This document shows positions 17,780 to 26,798 of a stretch of DNA of 64,000 nucleotides, in pieces. A program made the translations under genes and the position numbers. The notes beneath the pieces were generated by a model. That model was not told where the DNA came from. It made no database searches and worked only from the letters and a program-made list of their open reading frames with translations. The DNA comes from Acidobacteriota bacterium (GTDB lineage Bacteria; Acidobacteriota; Terriglobia; Terriglobales; Acidobacteriaceae): the NCBI GenBank assembly GCA_021792135.1, contig JAJYVF010000010.1, forward strand, positions 84,609 to 148,608. Reading direction: 5' to 3'. Within the stretch, counting starts at the first letter, position 1; each line of letters opens with the position of its first letter.

Positions 17780-18862
17780 CTATTCCCGGGAAAACCCGGG
17801 CTGGCGGAAGTGCTCCCAGCCGCGGGGAAGGACGGGGGTTGGGGCGCCCTGCTGCGTGCCGAGCAGGATGCGGGGCCGGCCGGGGGCAGGGCGGCGCAGG
17901 ATCCCGATGCGATGGATGGGAACCCCGGCAATCGTGCGGGGAATCCGCGTCCCCGGAGCGGCGGTGAAAAGCAGTTCGTAATCTTCGCCCCCATGAAGCG
18001 CCAGACTGAGAGGGGCGTGGCCGGATTTGCGGGATCGAAGGGCGAGAGAGTGGATGGGCAGCGAGGCTTCATCCAGGACCGCGCTTACCTTCGACTCCTC
18101 GCAGATATGGGTCAGGTCCGTAGAAAGGCCGTCGCTGATGTCGATCATGGCATGGGCCAGGGTGCGAAGCCGGCGGCCGACCGTGATGCGGGGTTGCGGA
18201 TAGAGGTGTGGGTGTTCGGTGACGCCCTGACGGCCGCTGCCGAATCCGCGCTGCCTGCGAGCCAGGGCCAGCAGTTCGGCAGCCGATCCTCCGAGGGCGC
18301 CGGTCACGTACAGGAGGTCGCCAGGCCGTGCCGCGGAGCGCAGACGGGCTTCTCCCCGGGGAAGTTGACCAACCGCCACGATATCGGCAGCGATCAGCCC
18401 GGGCTGACCGGGAAGGGCCGGAGACCGGGCGATGTCGCCTCCGGCTAATGGGGCTCGATGCCGGCGCGCCAGGGCGAGCAGGCCCTCAAAGAAGCCGTCA
18501 ATCCAGGCCGAAGGCACCCCTGCCGGAACGGCCAGGGAGAGAAAGACGGCCAGCGGTTCGGCTCCCATTGCGGCCAGATCACTCAGACCGCGAGCAAGAC
18601 AACGATGGCCGGCGGATTCCGCCGGATGCCAGTCGCGGCGGAAGTGGACGCCTTCCAGAGAAAAGTCGGTGGTGACGCAGATTTCGTGGCCGGCAGAAGG
18701 GCCGAGGATGGCGCAGTCGTCTCCGATGCCCAGGCGGAGGGATCGGGAGTGCGGCGCGGCGGCTGCCGCCTGGCGGCGAATCTTGTCGATCAGCGCAAGC
18801 TCGCTGACAATCGTGCCGGATTTTGCCGAGCGGGGCATCGTCGACGGGATTGAGGTCAGCAT
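17780..18862 (-). CDS. thiL: thiamine-monophosphate kinase
   Basis: Phosphorylates thiamine monophosphate to the active diphosphate cofactor. Family motifs include SELALIDKI, the Mg/ATP-binding LGIGDDCAIL, TTDFSLEGVHFRRDW, and GLSDLAAMGAEPLAVFLSLA. Further motifs are GGDIARSP, YVTGALGGSAAELLAL, MIDISDGLSTDL and GGEDYELLFT. At ~360 aa the size is typical. The ATG at 18862 leaves a reasonable 20-residue lead; a GTG 30 bp upstream is possible. Divergent from dapD. Confidence 0.92.
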   Translation of the reverse strand: MLTSIPSTMPRSAKSGTIVSELALIDKIRRQAAAAAPHSRSLRLGIGDDCAILGPSAGHEICVTTDFSLEGVHFRRDWHPAESAGHRCLARGLSDLAAMGAEPLAVFLSLAVPAGVPSAWIDGFFEGLLALARRHRAPLAGGDIARSPALPGQPGLIAADIVAVGQLPRGEARLRSAARPGDLLYVTGALGGSAAELLALARRQRGFGSGRQGVTEHPHLYPQPRITVGRRLRTLAHAMIDISDGLSTDLTHICEESKVSAVLDEASLPIHSLALRSRKSGHAPLSLALHGGEDYELLFTAAPGTRIPRTIAGVPIHRIGILRRPAPGRPRILLGTQQGAPTPVLPRGWEHFRQPGFSRE

Positions 18863-18902
18863 ACCGTTTCCGGGGGGCAGCGGTTGATACACTGCGCTTG
18901 CG

Positions 18903-19739
18903 ATGAATCTTCAGAATCGGATAGAGGAGCATTTTGCGGCGGGCTCTGCCGCGATGGGTGATCCGGCGGCCATGGCGGCATTTCTGGAATTGCGGGAGGC
19001 GCTCGAGGCCGGTGAGGTGCGGGCTGCGGAGCCAGATGCGGGTTCGCCGACGGGCTGGCGCGTGAATGCCTGGGTGAAGCAGGGGATCCTGCTGGGTTTT
19101 CGGCTGGGGACGATGGAGGCTCTGGGCAAGGACCTGTCGTTCGTGGACAAACACACCTATCCGGCGCGGCGGTTTACGGCGGAGCAGGGGATCAGACTGG
19201 TGCCGGGTGGGTCCTCCGTGCGTGCGGGCGCCTATCTCGCGCGGGGCGTCGTGGCCATGCCTCCCATGTATGTCAACGCCGGGGCGTACGTGGATGAGGG
19301 GACGATGATCGACTCCCATGCGCTGGTCGGGAGCTGCGCGCAGATCGGGAAGCGGGTGCATCTGAGCGCGGCCGCGCAGATCGGCGGCGTGCTGGAGCCT
19401 GTGAATGCCAGCCCCGTCATCCTCGAAGGCGATGTGCTGGTCGGCGGAAACTGCGGCGTGTACGAAGGCACGATTGTGCGGCGACGCGCGGTGCTGGCGG
19501 CGGGGACCGTGCTGACGCGCGGCACGCCGGTGTACGACGTGGTGCGCGGGAAGGTGCTGCGGGCCGAGGGCGACCAGCCGCTGATCATCCCGGAAGGAGC
19601 GGTTGTGGTCCCCGGGGCGCGGGGCATTTCCCGGGGCCAGGGCGCGGAGTGGGGGCTAAGCGTCTACACACCGGTCATTGTGAAGTATCGGGATGAGAAG
19701 ACGGAACTGAGCGCGGCGCTCGAGGAGGTGTTGCGGTAG
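18903..19739 (+). CDS. dapD: 2,3,4,5-tetrahydropyridine-2,6-dicarboxylate N-succinyltransferase
   Basis: Succinylates tetrahydrodipicolinate in the succinylase branch of lysine/meso-DAP synthesis. The N-terminal helical domain is followed by a left-handed beta-helix of hexapeptide repeats ([71 protein letters not shown]). The length of 278 aa and the motif order match DapD. It is divergently arranged with thiL, ~40 bp apart between the predicted starts. No other dap gene is in the window. Confidence 0.93.
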   Translation: MNLQNRIEEHFAAGSAAMGDPAAMAAFLELREALEAGEVRAAEPDAGSPTGWRVNAWVKQGILLGFRLGTMEALGKDLSFVDKHTYPARRFTAEQGIRLVPGGSSVRAGAYLARGVVAMPPMYVNAGAYVDEGTMIDSHALVGSCAQIGKRVHLSAAAQIGGVLEPVNASPVILEGDVLVGGNCGVYEGTIVRRRAVLAAGTVLTRGTPVYDVVRGKVLRAEGDQPLIIPEGAVVVPGARGISRGQGAEWGLSVYTPVIVKYRDEKTELSAALEEVLR

Positions 19740-19824
19740 CCGATATCATCCGTTCCGCAGGCAGGATCCTGCGCGCCAGGAGCAGATCGGGGACCTTCGC
19801 GAGGGCACCCCGGGTGCCGCGCGG

Positions 19825-20088
19825 CTAGACGACTTCCGCGTTTTCGCGGTCCACCGTTTCGGCGCTCATAAAGCGCTCGAGAGCCTGCATGGCACAGCCC
19901 TGGCCGCAGAGATGCCGCATCTCGGGATTGCGCGCTTCGGCGAAATTCCAGGGCAGGATGGTGAAGCGCTGGTTGGGCTGTCCCTCATCGAAGCAGGGAA
20001 CATCGCCCAGCATCAGCATCCACCAGTGGTTGGAGGCGCCCTTCTTCTTTCCGCAGATATCGCAGGTGAAGGAAACGTCCCACACCAT
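19825..20088 (-). CDS. small cysteine-rich protein, possible zinc ribbon
   Basis: An 87-aa protein with two paired-cysteine knuckles: CDICGKKK near residue 9 and HLCGQGC near residue 60. This spacing is typical of a structural zinc ribbon. The middle (SNHWWMLMLGDVPCF) is rich in aromatics, and a further Cys follows it. It reads as a real gene because of its acidic/polar composition and start with downstream Cys pairs. Function unknown; no recognised partner. Confidence 0.65.
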   Translation of the reverse strand: MVWDVSFTCDICGKKKGASNHWWMLMLGDVPCFDEGQPNQRFTILPWNFAEARNPEMRHLCGQGCAMQALERFMSAETVDRENAEVV

Positions 20089-20168
20089 GGGGAGGCCCTC
20101 CCGGATGAACAGTCGCTACCTTACAGTACAACGGAAGGGGCGCCGCCGGTGTGAAACTTTGGTGCAGG

Positions 20169-20303
20169 CTAGCCGTGCTTCGGGTTCCGGGCCATCGCGC
20201 GCCGCATCCTGAGCGGGCTTCCGGGCGAAGCGCTCCATTTGACGGCCCGCATCTGCCGGGTTTTCCAGGGGCGGACGCCCTGAGGGTGACGAGGCTTGTC
20301 CAT
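20169..20303 (-). CDS. small basic protein (44 aa)
   Basis: A short reading frame starting MDKPRHPQGVRPWKTRQMRA and ending NPKHG, with ~12 Arg/Lys in 44 residues. A strong Shine-Dalgarno (GGGAGG, 5 nt before the ATG) supports translation. It lies alone in the ~350 bp gap between the Cys-rich gene and the M16 peptidase; the rest of that gap holds nothing recognisable. A nucleic-acid- or ribosome-binding role is a guess from charge only. Confidence 0.45.
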   Translation of the reverse strand: MDKPRHPQGVRPWKTRQMRAVKWSASPGSPLRMRRAMARNPKHG

Positions 20304-20439
20304 ATCGACCTCCCACGTCATCAGTTTAGCCGCGTCGATCGGGTTGCGCTCGGCGGGTCAGGGATCTGATTTCGATACGACGCGAAGGTGGAGGAGAGAG
20401 TAACCCCACGACGCCCGCAGGCGAGGTGGGGTCCGCCAT

Positions 20440-23103
20440 CTAGTGTGGGGCCGGACCGCGCACGATCTGGACGAGGTTGTCCGGCTGGACGTGTTTGGCG
20501 AAGGCGGCCTTCACGTCATCGGCGGTCAGGGCGTAGTACTTTTTTGCGGCGATGATGGGCTCTTCGAGGGGAAGGCCCACTTCGGCGCGGCCCAGCAGGC
20601 CGGCGGCGAGCGCATCCTCGCTGCCTTCGCTGAGGGGGATCTGGCGGAGCAGCAGCGCCTTGGCCTGGCGCAGTTCCGGGGCGGAGACATCCTGGGTGCG
20701 CATCTGATCCAGATCGCGGATGATCAGAGCGCGGGCTTTGGAGACGTTGGGCGGATCGCAGCCGTATGCGACCGAGTAGCTGGCGCGGGTCTTTGAGGCG
20801 TTCAGGCTGACGCTGACGGTGTAGACCAGGCCGGCTACCTGGCGCAGGTCGTGATAGAGACGCGTTGCGTAGAATCCGCCGCCGAGGACGTGATTACCGA
20901 GCTGCAGGGGGTAGTAATCGGGGCTGAAGCGGTTCACGTCGATCTGCTCCGCGAGGGTTACCTGGTCCTGGACCCGCTCGGGATCGGGCACGTTGGCCGC
21001 CGACGGTTTATTCACGGGCACCGGGGGCAATGTCGTATCGGGCTTCGACCCGGTGGCGTGCCAGTTGCCAAACCACTTTTCGATGACCGCCTTCGCCTCG
21101 TCCGGAGTTGCGTCGCCGATCACGACAATGGTGGTGAGATCGGGCCGGATGGTCGCGTCGTGGTACTGCTTCACTTCATCGAGGGTTAATTGGGAGACGG
21201 TTTCCGGAGTGGTCTGGCGCAGGACCGGATCATGCGGGGGCAGCAGGGCGGTATCGAGCGCGCGCGAGGTGCGGTAGCCGGGGCTCTTCAGATTCCCGGC
21301 GACGAATTGCGCGGTCTGCTGCTGGGTGATCATGAAGGCCCGCTGCGGCAGAGCCGGATGCAGCTCATTGTCGGCGAGCAACTGGACGCCGCGCGAAAAG
21401 TACTCCCTGAGCACCCTGACGGAGAACTCGTAACCGGCGCTTTCGTTGGCAGCGATATCGTCGAGAGCCTTCTGGAAAGCCAGCCGATCGAGGCTCTGCG
21501 TGCCGTAGGAATAGAGTCCGTCGAGGACCCCACCGACGCCGTCTTCGCCCGGAGGTGTCTGCAGATCGCCGTCGTGCTTCACGGAGCCGAGGACGGTCAC
21601 GGTGGGGCTGGTGGTATCGGTGCGAACGATGAGACGGATCCCGTTCGGCAGCCTGGTGTCGGAGACAGGCAAATAGACGGAAGGAACCTTCAGCTGGTTG
21701 AGCGGAGCGGCCGCCCATGCGGGGAGCTGCACGGGTTTGGTGGGGGCGGAAGTGACCTTCTCGCTGCCGCCGAAGCCTTTGGAGGCGACGGGCGCACCGG
21801 TCGGCACAGGCTTGAGGGTGGCCGTGATGGTGGGCGCGTTCAGCAGATACTGCTTCGCAACGCGGTTCACGTCCGCGACGGTGACTCTGCGGATGGCGTC
21901 GATATCCTGCTCGGGCGAGGTGCGTCCTTCGGCTGCCAGGGCATTCGACCAGACGTCAGCCAGGCCGGGGATGGAGTTGCGCTGGAATTCGGCCTGAGCA
22001 ATCTCGCTTCTTTTGGCGGCGTCCACCAGGTCCGGGGGCACCCCATTGGTGGCGTAACGGCTGATGATCCGGCGCATCTCGGCGATGGAAGGCGCGGCAT
22101 CGACTCCGGCGGGCTGGGCCACCAGACCGAAGGCCACGCTGGCCCTGGGGTAGGTCTCCGCCAGGCCGAATTCCGCCGCGAGGGCCTTGCCTGCGGGCAC
22201 CATGCCATAGAGATCGGCGCGCTGGCTGGAGAGCACATCGGAGAGGATCTGCATGGCCGCGTAATCCGGGGAGTCGGTGCCGGGCATCCGCCAGGCGATG
22301 AAGCCGAGCACATAGGGCAGGTTGCTGTCGATGGTGAAGCTCCCGGACTGGACAGGCTGCAGGTGGATGGCTGGACGCGGGGCAAGCGGATGGCTGGGAA
22401 TATCTCCGAAGAGCTGCCTGATTTTGGCGAGCGTGGTGGTGGGGTCCACATCGCCAACCACAACCAGGATCATGTTCGACGGCGTGTACCACTTCTGATA
22501 AAACGACCTGAGCATGGCGCCGGTCGTCGCGTCGAAGGAAGGCCTGGTGCCGAGCGGGTCGTGCGCATAGGGCGTCCCCGCAAACATGGCTCCGTTGAGG
22601 CGGTCGATGAACTTATAGGTGGGATTGGAGAGGTCGCGGGCGACTTCCTGCTCGATGGCCCCGCGTTCCTGGTCCCACTCGGTCTGGGAGTCTTCGATGC
22701 CGTGGAGGCAGGCCGCCTGGGCCTGAAGCGCGACGTCGAGGTCGGCGGAGGGGACGGTGGCGAAGTACTGGGTGATGTTCTGCTGGGTGTCCGCGTTATC
22801 CTCGCCGCCGAGCAGCGCGTAGATGGCTGCGGTCTGGTCGGCGGTCATGCCGGCGCAGCCGCGGAAGGCCATGTGCTCCTGTGCGTGGGCCATGCCGGGA
22901 AAGCCTGCGGGGGTCTCATCGCCACCGACGATGAAGTTGGCCTCCACCGTCGCAACCGGGGCGAGCGCGTTGCGGATAATGACCACCCGCATGCCGTTGG
23001 ACAGCGTGGCGCGGGTGGGCGGTTCGGCGCTGGCGTGCAGACGAGGAGCGGCACTTACAAGAAGAAGCAGGAGAGCAGGAACAGGAAGAAATCGCTGTTT
23101 CAA
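20440..23103 (-). CDS. secreted M16 family zinc peptidase (two-repeat, pitrilysin-like)
   Basis: An 887-aa exported protease. A signal peptide (VPALLLLLVSAAPRLHA) precedes the first M16 repeat, which carries the inverted zinc motif HAQEH (family HxxEH) with the distal Glu in EQEVARDL. A second, catalytically silent M16 repeat begins near residue 490 (LPNGIRLIVRTDTTSPTVTV). The TTG start is chosen because GGAGG lies 7 nt upstream and it begins the signal peptide. Such fused M16 proteins act in periplasm or outside the cell on peptides. The tRNA-Pro gene follows on the opposite strand. Confidence 0.88.
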   Translation of the reverse strand: MKQRFLPVPALLLLLVSAAPRLHASAEPPTRATLSNGMRVVIIRNALAPVATVEANFIVGGDETPAGFPGMAHAQEHMAFRGCAGMTADQTAAIYALLGGEDNADTQQNITQYFATVPSADLDVALQAQAACLHGIEDSQTEWDQERGAIEQEVARDLSNPTYKFIDRLNGAMFAGTPYAHDPLGTRPSFDATTGAMLRSFYQKWYTPSNMILVVVGDVDPTTTLAKIRQLFGDIPSHPLAPRPAIHLQPVQSGSFTIDSNLPYVLGFIAWRMPGTDSPDYAAMQILSDVLSSQRADLYGMVPAGKALAAEFGLAETYPRASVAFGLVAQPAGVDAAPSIAEMRRIISRYATNGVPPDLVDAAKRSEIAQAEFQRNSIPGLADVWSNALAAEGRTSPEQDIDAIRRVTVADVNRVAKQYLLNAPTITATLKPVPTGAPVASKGFGGSEKVTSAPTKPVQLPAWAAAPLNQLKVPSVYLPVSDTRLPNGIRLIVRTDTTSPTVTVLGSVKHDGDLQTPPGEDGVGGVLDGLYSYGTQSLDRLAFQKALDDIAANESAGYEFSVRVLREYFSRGVQLLADNELHPALPQRAFMITQQQTAQFVAGNLKSPGYRTSRALDTALLPPHDPVLRQTTPETVSQLTLDEVKQYHDATIRPDLTTIVVIGDATPDEAKAVIEKWFGNWHATGSKPDTTLPPVPVNKPSAANVPDPERVQDQVTLAEQIDVNRFSPDYYPLQLGNHVLGGGFYATRLYHDLRQVAGLVYTVSVSLNASKTRASYSVAYGCDPPNVSKARALIIRDLDQMRTQDVSAPELRQAKALLLRQIPLSEGSEDALAAGLLGRAEVGLPLEEPIIAAKKYYALTADDVKAAFAKHVQPDNLVQIVRGPAPH

Positions 23104-23265
23104 ATTCGGTCCTCCGCGAAGGTTTCCCTGATCTGAATGGTAATGGAAACGGGATCGCGCCGGGGCGAACCAGGTTCGATGGCGGGATCAGCGCCGCTGC
23201 GGAGCGGGCGGCGGTCGAGAGAGGAAGCTGGTGGTAGACTTTGGGAAGCAGACCTCTGCGGAAGT

Positions 23266-23342
23266 CGGGACGTGGCTCAGCCTGGTAGAGCACTCGCTTG
23301 GGGTGCGAGGGGTCGGCAGTTCAAATCTGCCCGTCCCGACCA
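23266..23342 (+). tRNA. tRNA-Pro (anticodon GGG)
   Basis: A full cloverleaf is readable: acceptor CGGGACG/CGTCCCG, D-arm GCTC/GAGC with AGCCTGGTAG loop, anticodon stem CTCGC/GCGAG with loop TTGGGGT (anticodon GGG), T-arm GGCAG/CTGCC with TTCAAAT loop, discriminator A and encoded CCA. A possible -10 (TAGACT) lies ~30 bp upstream. The 3' end is overlapped antisense by the end of the serine recombinase gene, marking it as a likely integration site. Confidence 0.95.
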
Positions 23343-24770
23343 TTCTTCAGTTTTGACCCTCTTTGCAATCAGATCGAATGGCTTTCTGTAGGTGGGATAA
23401 AGACTTACGCCATCGATGGAGCAGTTCAAAAGTACTTTTCGGAGCAGGTCGGCCTGTTCCGCGGGTTTTCGCGTAAGGTACAGAAAATAGGCCTTGTTTG
23501 CGAGTTCTAAAATCCTTTTCGCATCCAGCAGCCGATCGGAGTCCGTAGTCTGATTCAGAGCGGTAATCTGCCCCTCAACCCGCAATTCTTCAGCGTGCCA
23601 TTCGGCCCGTTTTCGGTTCCAGAATTCCTCTGTGATTTTCCCGTCGAGCTTGTCCTCGTAAGCCTGATCCATTCGCCGATGAATCGCCTCCACGTCCCGT
23701 TCAAGACGAGCACGTATGCTTGCTGATTCCCGGGACAGTTTTTGCTGATCCTGCTGGAGCGAACTTTCGATGGTATGTATCACCTCGTCAGGGATGTGGA
23801 CGTCCCTCAGTACGTCCCCCATACGTGCAGCGAGTTCCTCTTCCCGGAACCGGGGAAGATCGCAGGGACCCTTGTATCCGCTGCAACGGTAGTACACGTA
23901 CTTTCCTTTTTTCACTTCTGCGGTGACGGTGCATCCGTCATGGGCACACGTGAGCATCTTTTTGAACGCGATTTGGTGCTTCCCGTACTTTCCTTTGCCC
24001 CCGCCGCGGATGAGGCGCTGGACGTCCTCGAACGTCCCCACAGAAATCAGCGGGACGTGCGTACCCCGGTACTGCTCTCCCCTCCACATGAAGAGGCCGA
24101 TGTAAACCGGGTTCGTCAAGACGGTATGCAGGTACGCTCTGTTGATGTACGTCCCGAACTCTTTCCGAATTGTTTTCTGGAGAGTGCTCAGGGAGTACGT
24201 CCCGGTGACGTACCTCTCAAAAGCGAACTTCACAATCCGCGATTTCTCGGGGTGTACATCGATGTTCCGGGTCGTCCGGTTGTTCTGATACCCGTACGGG
24301 GCACGTCCGGGGTAGATGCCCTGTTCGGCCTTCTCCCGCATCCCCTTGATGACCTCTTCTCGCAGATTGTCGGAATAGAACTTCGAAGATACGAGTTCGA
24401 TACCGTGCATGAATTTCGTCTGCGCACGTGCGTCCTTCGAGAGGACAGATCCGGACTTGACGAAGATCACCTCCAAGTCCAGCTCATCCAGCAGTACCTG
24501 ATCTTTGAAGTTGCGGGTCAGACGGTCTGTCTTCTCGACAAGAATCATGCGGCATTCATTTGAGCGACGGAAGAATTCGAGCATCTTCCCGAACTCCTTT
24601 CGCCCTGTACTCTTCGCCGATTCGATATCGACAAACTCACGTGTGATTTCGATGCGATTCTTCTCCGCAAACGTGTGCAGCAGGCGCACCTGTGCATCAA
24701 TCGAATATCCTTCCTGCTGCTGCTCGCGGCTCGATACACGCGCATAAAGAACGGCTGTGCGCACGCTCAT
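23277..24770 (-). CDS. large serine recombinase (site-specific integrase)
   Basis: A 497-aa recombinase with a resolvase N-terminus (YARVSSREQQQEGYSI, catalytic Ser13, plus LVEKTDRLTRN) and a central recombinase domain (GMREKAEQGIYPGRAPYGYQ). A zinc ribbon (CAHDGC...YYRCSGYKGPC) and a coiled-coil Glu/Arg-rich tail follow. It would integrate or excise the adjacent element. Its last ~22 codons (SGRADLNCRPLAPQ...) are antisense to the tRNA-Pro gene and its stop lies in the tRNA D-loop. The C-terminus thus depends on the host side of the junction. It overlaps the upstream small gene by 4 bp. Confidence 0.9.
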   Translation of the reverse strand: MSVRTAVLYARVSSREQQQEGYSIDAQVRLLHTFAEKNRIEITREFVDIESAKSTGRKEFGKMLEFFRRSNECRMILVEKTDRLTRNFKDQVLLDELDLEVIFVKSGSVLSKDARAQTKFMHGIELVSSKFYSDNLREEVIKGMREKAEQGIYPGRAPYGYQNNRTTRNIDVHPEKSRIVKFAFERYVTGTYSLSTLQKTIRKEFGTYINRAYLHTVLTNPVYIGLFMWRGEQYRGTHVPLISVGTFEDVQRLIRGGGKGKYGKHQIAFKKMLTCAHDGCTVTAEVKKGKYVYYRCSGYKGPCDLPRFREEELAARMGDVLRDVHIPDEVIHTIESSLQQDQQKLSRESASIRARLERDVEAIHRRMDQAYEDKLDGKITEEFWNRKRAEWHAEELRVEGQITALNQTTDSDRLLDAKRILELANKAYFLYLTRKPAEQADLLRKVLLNCSIDGVSLYPTYRKPFDLIAKRVKTEEWSGRADLNCRPLAPQASALPG

Positions 24771-24952
24771 TTGGTTTCCTTCGCCCCTTTACGCTTGTCG
24801 GCCTGTTTCGCCCAGCGTGTCTGGACAGCTTTCCGTGCCTGTTCAGATCTCTGTTCGGGGCTGAGGTTGGCTGCACGTTTGCGTCCGCCCATGCTCCCGG
24901 TTTTTCGAAAAAATTCGAGCGCCGATTCGGGAAGAGGATTTCGCCTTTTCAT
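24767..24952 (-). CDS. small basic protein (KGG-like motif) in the recombinase operon
   Basis: A 61-aa protein with the pattern GSMGGRKRAANLSPEQRSEQ followed by ARKAVQTRWAKQ. This resembles short conserved basic proteins with a G-x-x-GG-x-x-R-A...LSPE-R...A-R-K-A...RW pattern found in many bacteria and mobile elements. Its stop overlaps the recombinase start (ATGA) and it begins 2 bp after the Rep stop, so the three genes form an operon. It could be a DNA-binding accessory or directionality factor; that is inference from position and charge. Confidence 0.6.
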   Translation of the reverse strand: MKRRNPLPESALEFFRKTGSMGGRKRAANLSPEQRSEQARKAVQTRWAKQADKRKGAKETK

Positions 24953-24954
24953 AC

Positions 24955-25992
24955 TTAGGGTGTCAGTATACTCCAGCTCTCTTTGTTCGAATCAGGATTT
25001 GAAAGGGAATCGAATCCGTTGCGCTTCTCGACAGAACCATCGATCTGCATCTGAACAGATCTGCGATACGAATCCAGAACCGAATCCACGCTCAGTTCCG
25101 TGGAGGCCTTTTCCTCTGACAAATACGCATCAAGATCATCAAAAATTCGTTTTGCGTTACGGTCCCGATTGAGCATTGCTCGGGCTTGTTGGTAGCCGAA
25201 ACGCTCAATGTAATCCCGTAATCCGGCCAGTTTCAGGGATCTTGCTGCTCCTACCCGTGCCGGGTCAGGAAATGGGATTTTTCCGCGAATTACCTCCACG
25301 TTCGCAAACGGGTTGAACGCCGCTGCATTTCGCAGTCGTCCGAAGGTGGCCAATTCCTCGGGAATTCGCCCGCCCCCGGCCTGCCGTTCCACGCGTGTAA
25401 GAGTCACATTTTCGGAGAAGCCGAACAAATCCTCGAAGGTCGGGAGATCCGCATCCTGGATTACCCGCTTGAGAATTTCCGGCATCCGGGCTTTGCACTC
25501 CGCAACCTTGTCGTAGACCCGTACACAATTCGGAGCCCGCCCGTACCGGAAATACTCCAGGCGCCGCTTTCCAATTTCTTCGTAGTCACGTTCGCCAATC
25601 GCGATTGCGGACCGCTTCAGCTTCACCCGCAGCGACTCGTGCATGTGCACGAGCGGTATTCCGTACATATCGGCGGCCAGATCCAGCCGCAGCAATTCGA
25701 GCGGGGCTGGTTCGACGTCGAACACGCCTACGATGATCTTTCCCATTTGCTCCAGCGACTTGTCCGCCGTATCGAATATCTCGATTTTGTGATTCTTCGG
25801 CCCGCGATGTTTGAAATACGCGTGGAGAACCGCATCGACTCCAAAAGGACGGAGATCAACCACTCCCTGATAATGCCGGGATGGCTTGATTGAACTGCTG
25901 AAGCTGGCGTAGCGAACTTCCTTCGGAAGAAACCGGAATTCGGGCTGGAAGCTGGCGCTGTAGGGGACTTTTACATCCAGCTTGTCGATCAC
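24955..25992 (-). CDS. replication initiator, Rep_trans-like (phage/mobile element)
   Basis: A 345-aa protein. LLRLDLAADMYGI and, ~55 residues later, FRYGRAPNCVRVYDKVAE match the two signature segments of the Rep_trans/RCR initiators (family RxDLaxDi ... GsrxS...RxYDKxxE). The second would contain the DNA-nicking region's basic and acidic residues. These proteins start rolling-circle replication of ssDNA phages, plasmids and some integrative elements. It is the first gene of the Rep-small protein-recombinase operon, and an array of inverted repeats lies immediately upstream. The assignment is by motif memory. Confidence 0.6.
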   Translation of the reverse strand: MIDKLDVKVPYSASFQPEFRFLPKEVRYASFSSSIKPSRHYQGVVDLRPFGVDAVLHAYFKHRGPKNHKIEIFDTADKSLEQMGKIIVGVFDVEPAPLELLRLDLAADMYGIPLVHMHESLRVKLKRSAIAIGERDYEEIGKRRLEYFRYGRAPNCVRVYDKVAECKARMPEILKRVIQDADLPTFEDLFGFSENVTLTRVERQAGGGRIPEELATFGRLRNAAAFNPFANVEVIRGKIPFPDPARVGAARSLKLAGLRDYIERFGYQQARAMLNRDRNAKRIFDDLDAYLSEEKASTELSVDSVLDSYRRSVQMQIDGSVEKRNGFDSLSNPDSNKESWSILTP

Positions 25993-26330
25993 AGCCGGTC
26001 CCCCGTTCGGGAGAGGCCTGCGTCAAATTGACGCGAGTTGCTGGCTGTTAGACAAGGCCTGCAACTCGCTGCGGCCGCCGTTGCGGGTTGGTGGCCCTCT
26101 GCCTCCGGAGATCCGCGCCGAGCGGTTGCAGAGGCGAATGCAATATGGATTGCGCGCGTTATAAAGCGCCTCAGGCGCGTTTCTGCGCCCCAAGGACAGG
26201 GAAGATATCGTATATGGCAAGGAGGAGCTCCGCAGGGCGTTATAACCCGGTAATGAAAGTCAGATTGAAGTGCAACCGAGCAGTTGCGGGGGCGTTCGCC
26301 CGACGTAGGCGTCGCCGCTAATCGCCGGCG
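25993..26330. other. origin-like/operator region upstream of rep
   Basis: No gene is evident here. Several inverted repeats cluster: GCGTCAA-A-TTGACGC (26020-26034, 28 bp before the rep start), CCTCTGC/GCAGAGG (26096-26102 and 26128-26134) and GCGCCT-C-AGGCGC (26166-26178). A GC-rich repeat, GCCGC/GCGGC, lies near 26310-26330. Such clustering beside a Rep gene is typical of a replication origin or of autoregulatory operators. Confidence 0.4.
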
Positions 26331-26331
26331 G

Positions 26332-26739
26332 CTACATGGTGGGTTTTCCATGTGTCTCCCGATCCCAGCGATCTAATGTGAGGAAGAATTCAAGCAGTGG
26401 CCGGATTGTGCAATCGCTCAGAAGGGGACCAAAGCCGAACTCCGTTACTCCATCCAGGTCCGCTGTGTCCGCGGCCTCCGTGCCCGGCGCTGCGCGCCGG
26501 GGAAGAGTGGCGGGGCTCTGCCCCGCACCCCGCCCAGTTTTAGACTGAGAGAGCCCCGCTTCGCGGGACTCGCCTTTACCCGAACGACACACCCCGGCGT
26601 CGTGGCAAGAGGATGGACAAGCCGCTGGCTTTCGGCCAGCCGTCACTGCATGTGTAGGCTGTCTCAGCCCCGGAACGGACTGGTGAACCGTTGCCCCGGA
26701 TTGTGGTCCAGCCGCACTGCGCTTGTCCATACGCCCCAA
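26332..26739 (-). CDS. possible small element-borne protein
   Basis: Only the C-terminal ~45 residues look protein-like: DLDGVTEFGFGPLLSDCTIRP, then LLEFFLTLDRWDRETHG. That tail resembles conserved small proteins I recall from plasmids and phages. The N-terminal half is translated through strong GC-rich hairpins and is probably not coding, so the true start (perhaps non-ATG near 26460) is unknown. Low confidence. Confidence 0.25.
   Translation of the reverse strand: MGRMDKRSAAGPQSGATVHQSVPGLRQPTHAVTAGRKPAACPSSCHDAGVCRSGKGESREAGLSQSKTGRGAGQSPATLPRRAAPGTEAADTADLDGVTEFGFGPLLSDCTIRPLLEFFLTLDRWDRETHGKPTM
26483..26571. repeat. cluster of three GC-rich hairpins
   Basis: Three adjacent stem-loops: CCCGGCGC-TGC-GCGCCGGG (26483-26501), GCGGGGC-TCT-GCCCCGC (26510-26526) and GAGCCCCGC-TTC-GCGGGACTC (26551-26571, one mismatch). 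They could be termination signals, or single-strand origin or transfer structures of the mobile element. Confidence 0.55.
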
Positions 26740-26798
26740 TCTGCGGTAACCAATCCGCCTTTAAAAGTGGGCACGACTTTGGCAGAGGGAGTGCCAGA

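Noticed and set aside
21190..23136. 648-aa frame antisense to the M16 peptidase
   Set aside because: Shadow of a strong gene; composition rich in Gly/Arg/Asp repeats typical of GC-rich antisense frames.
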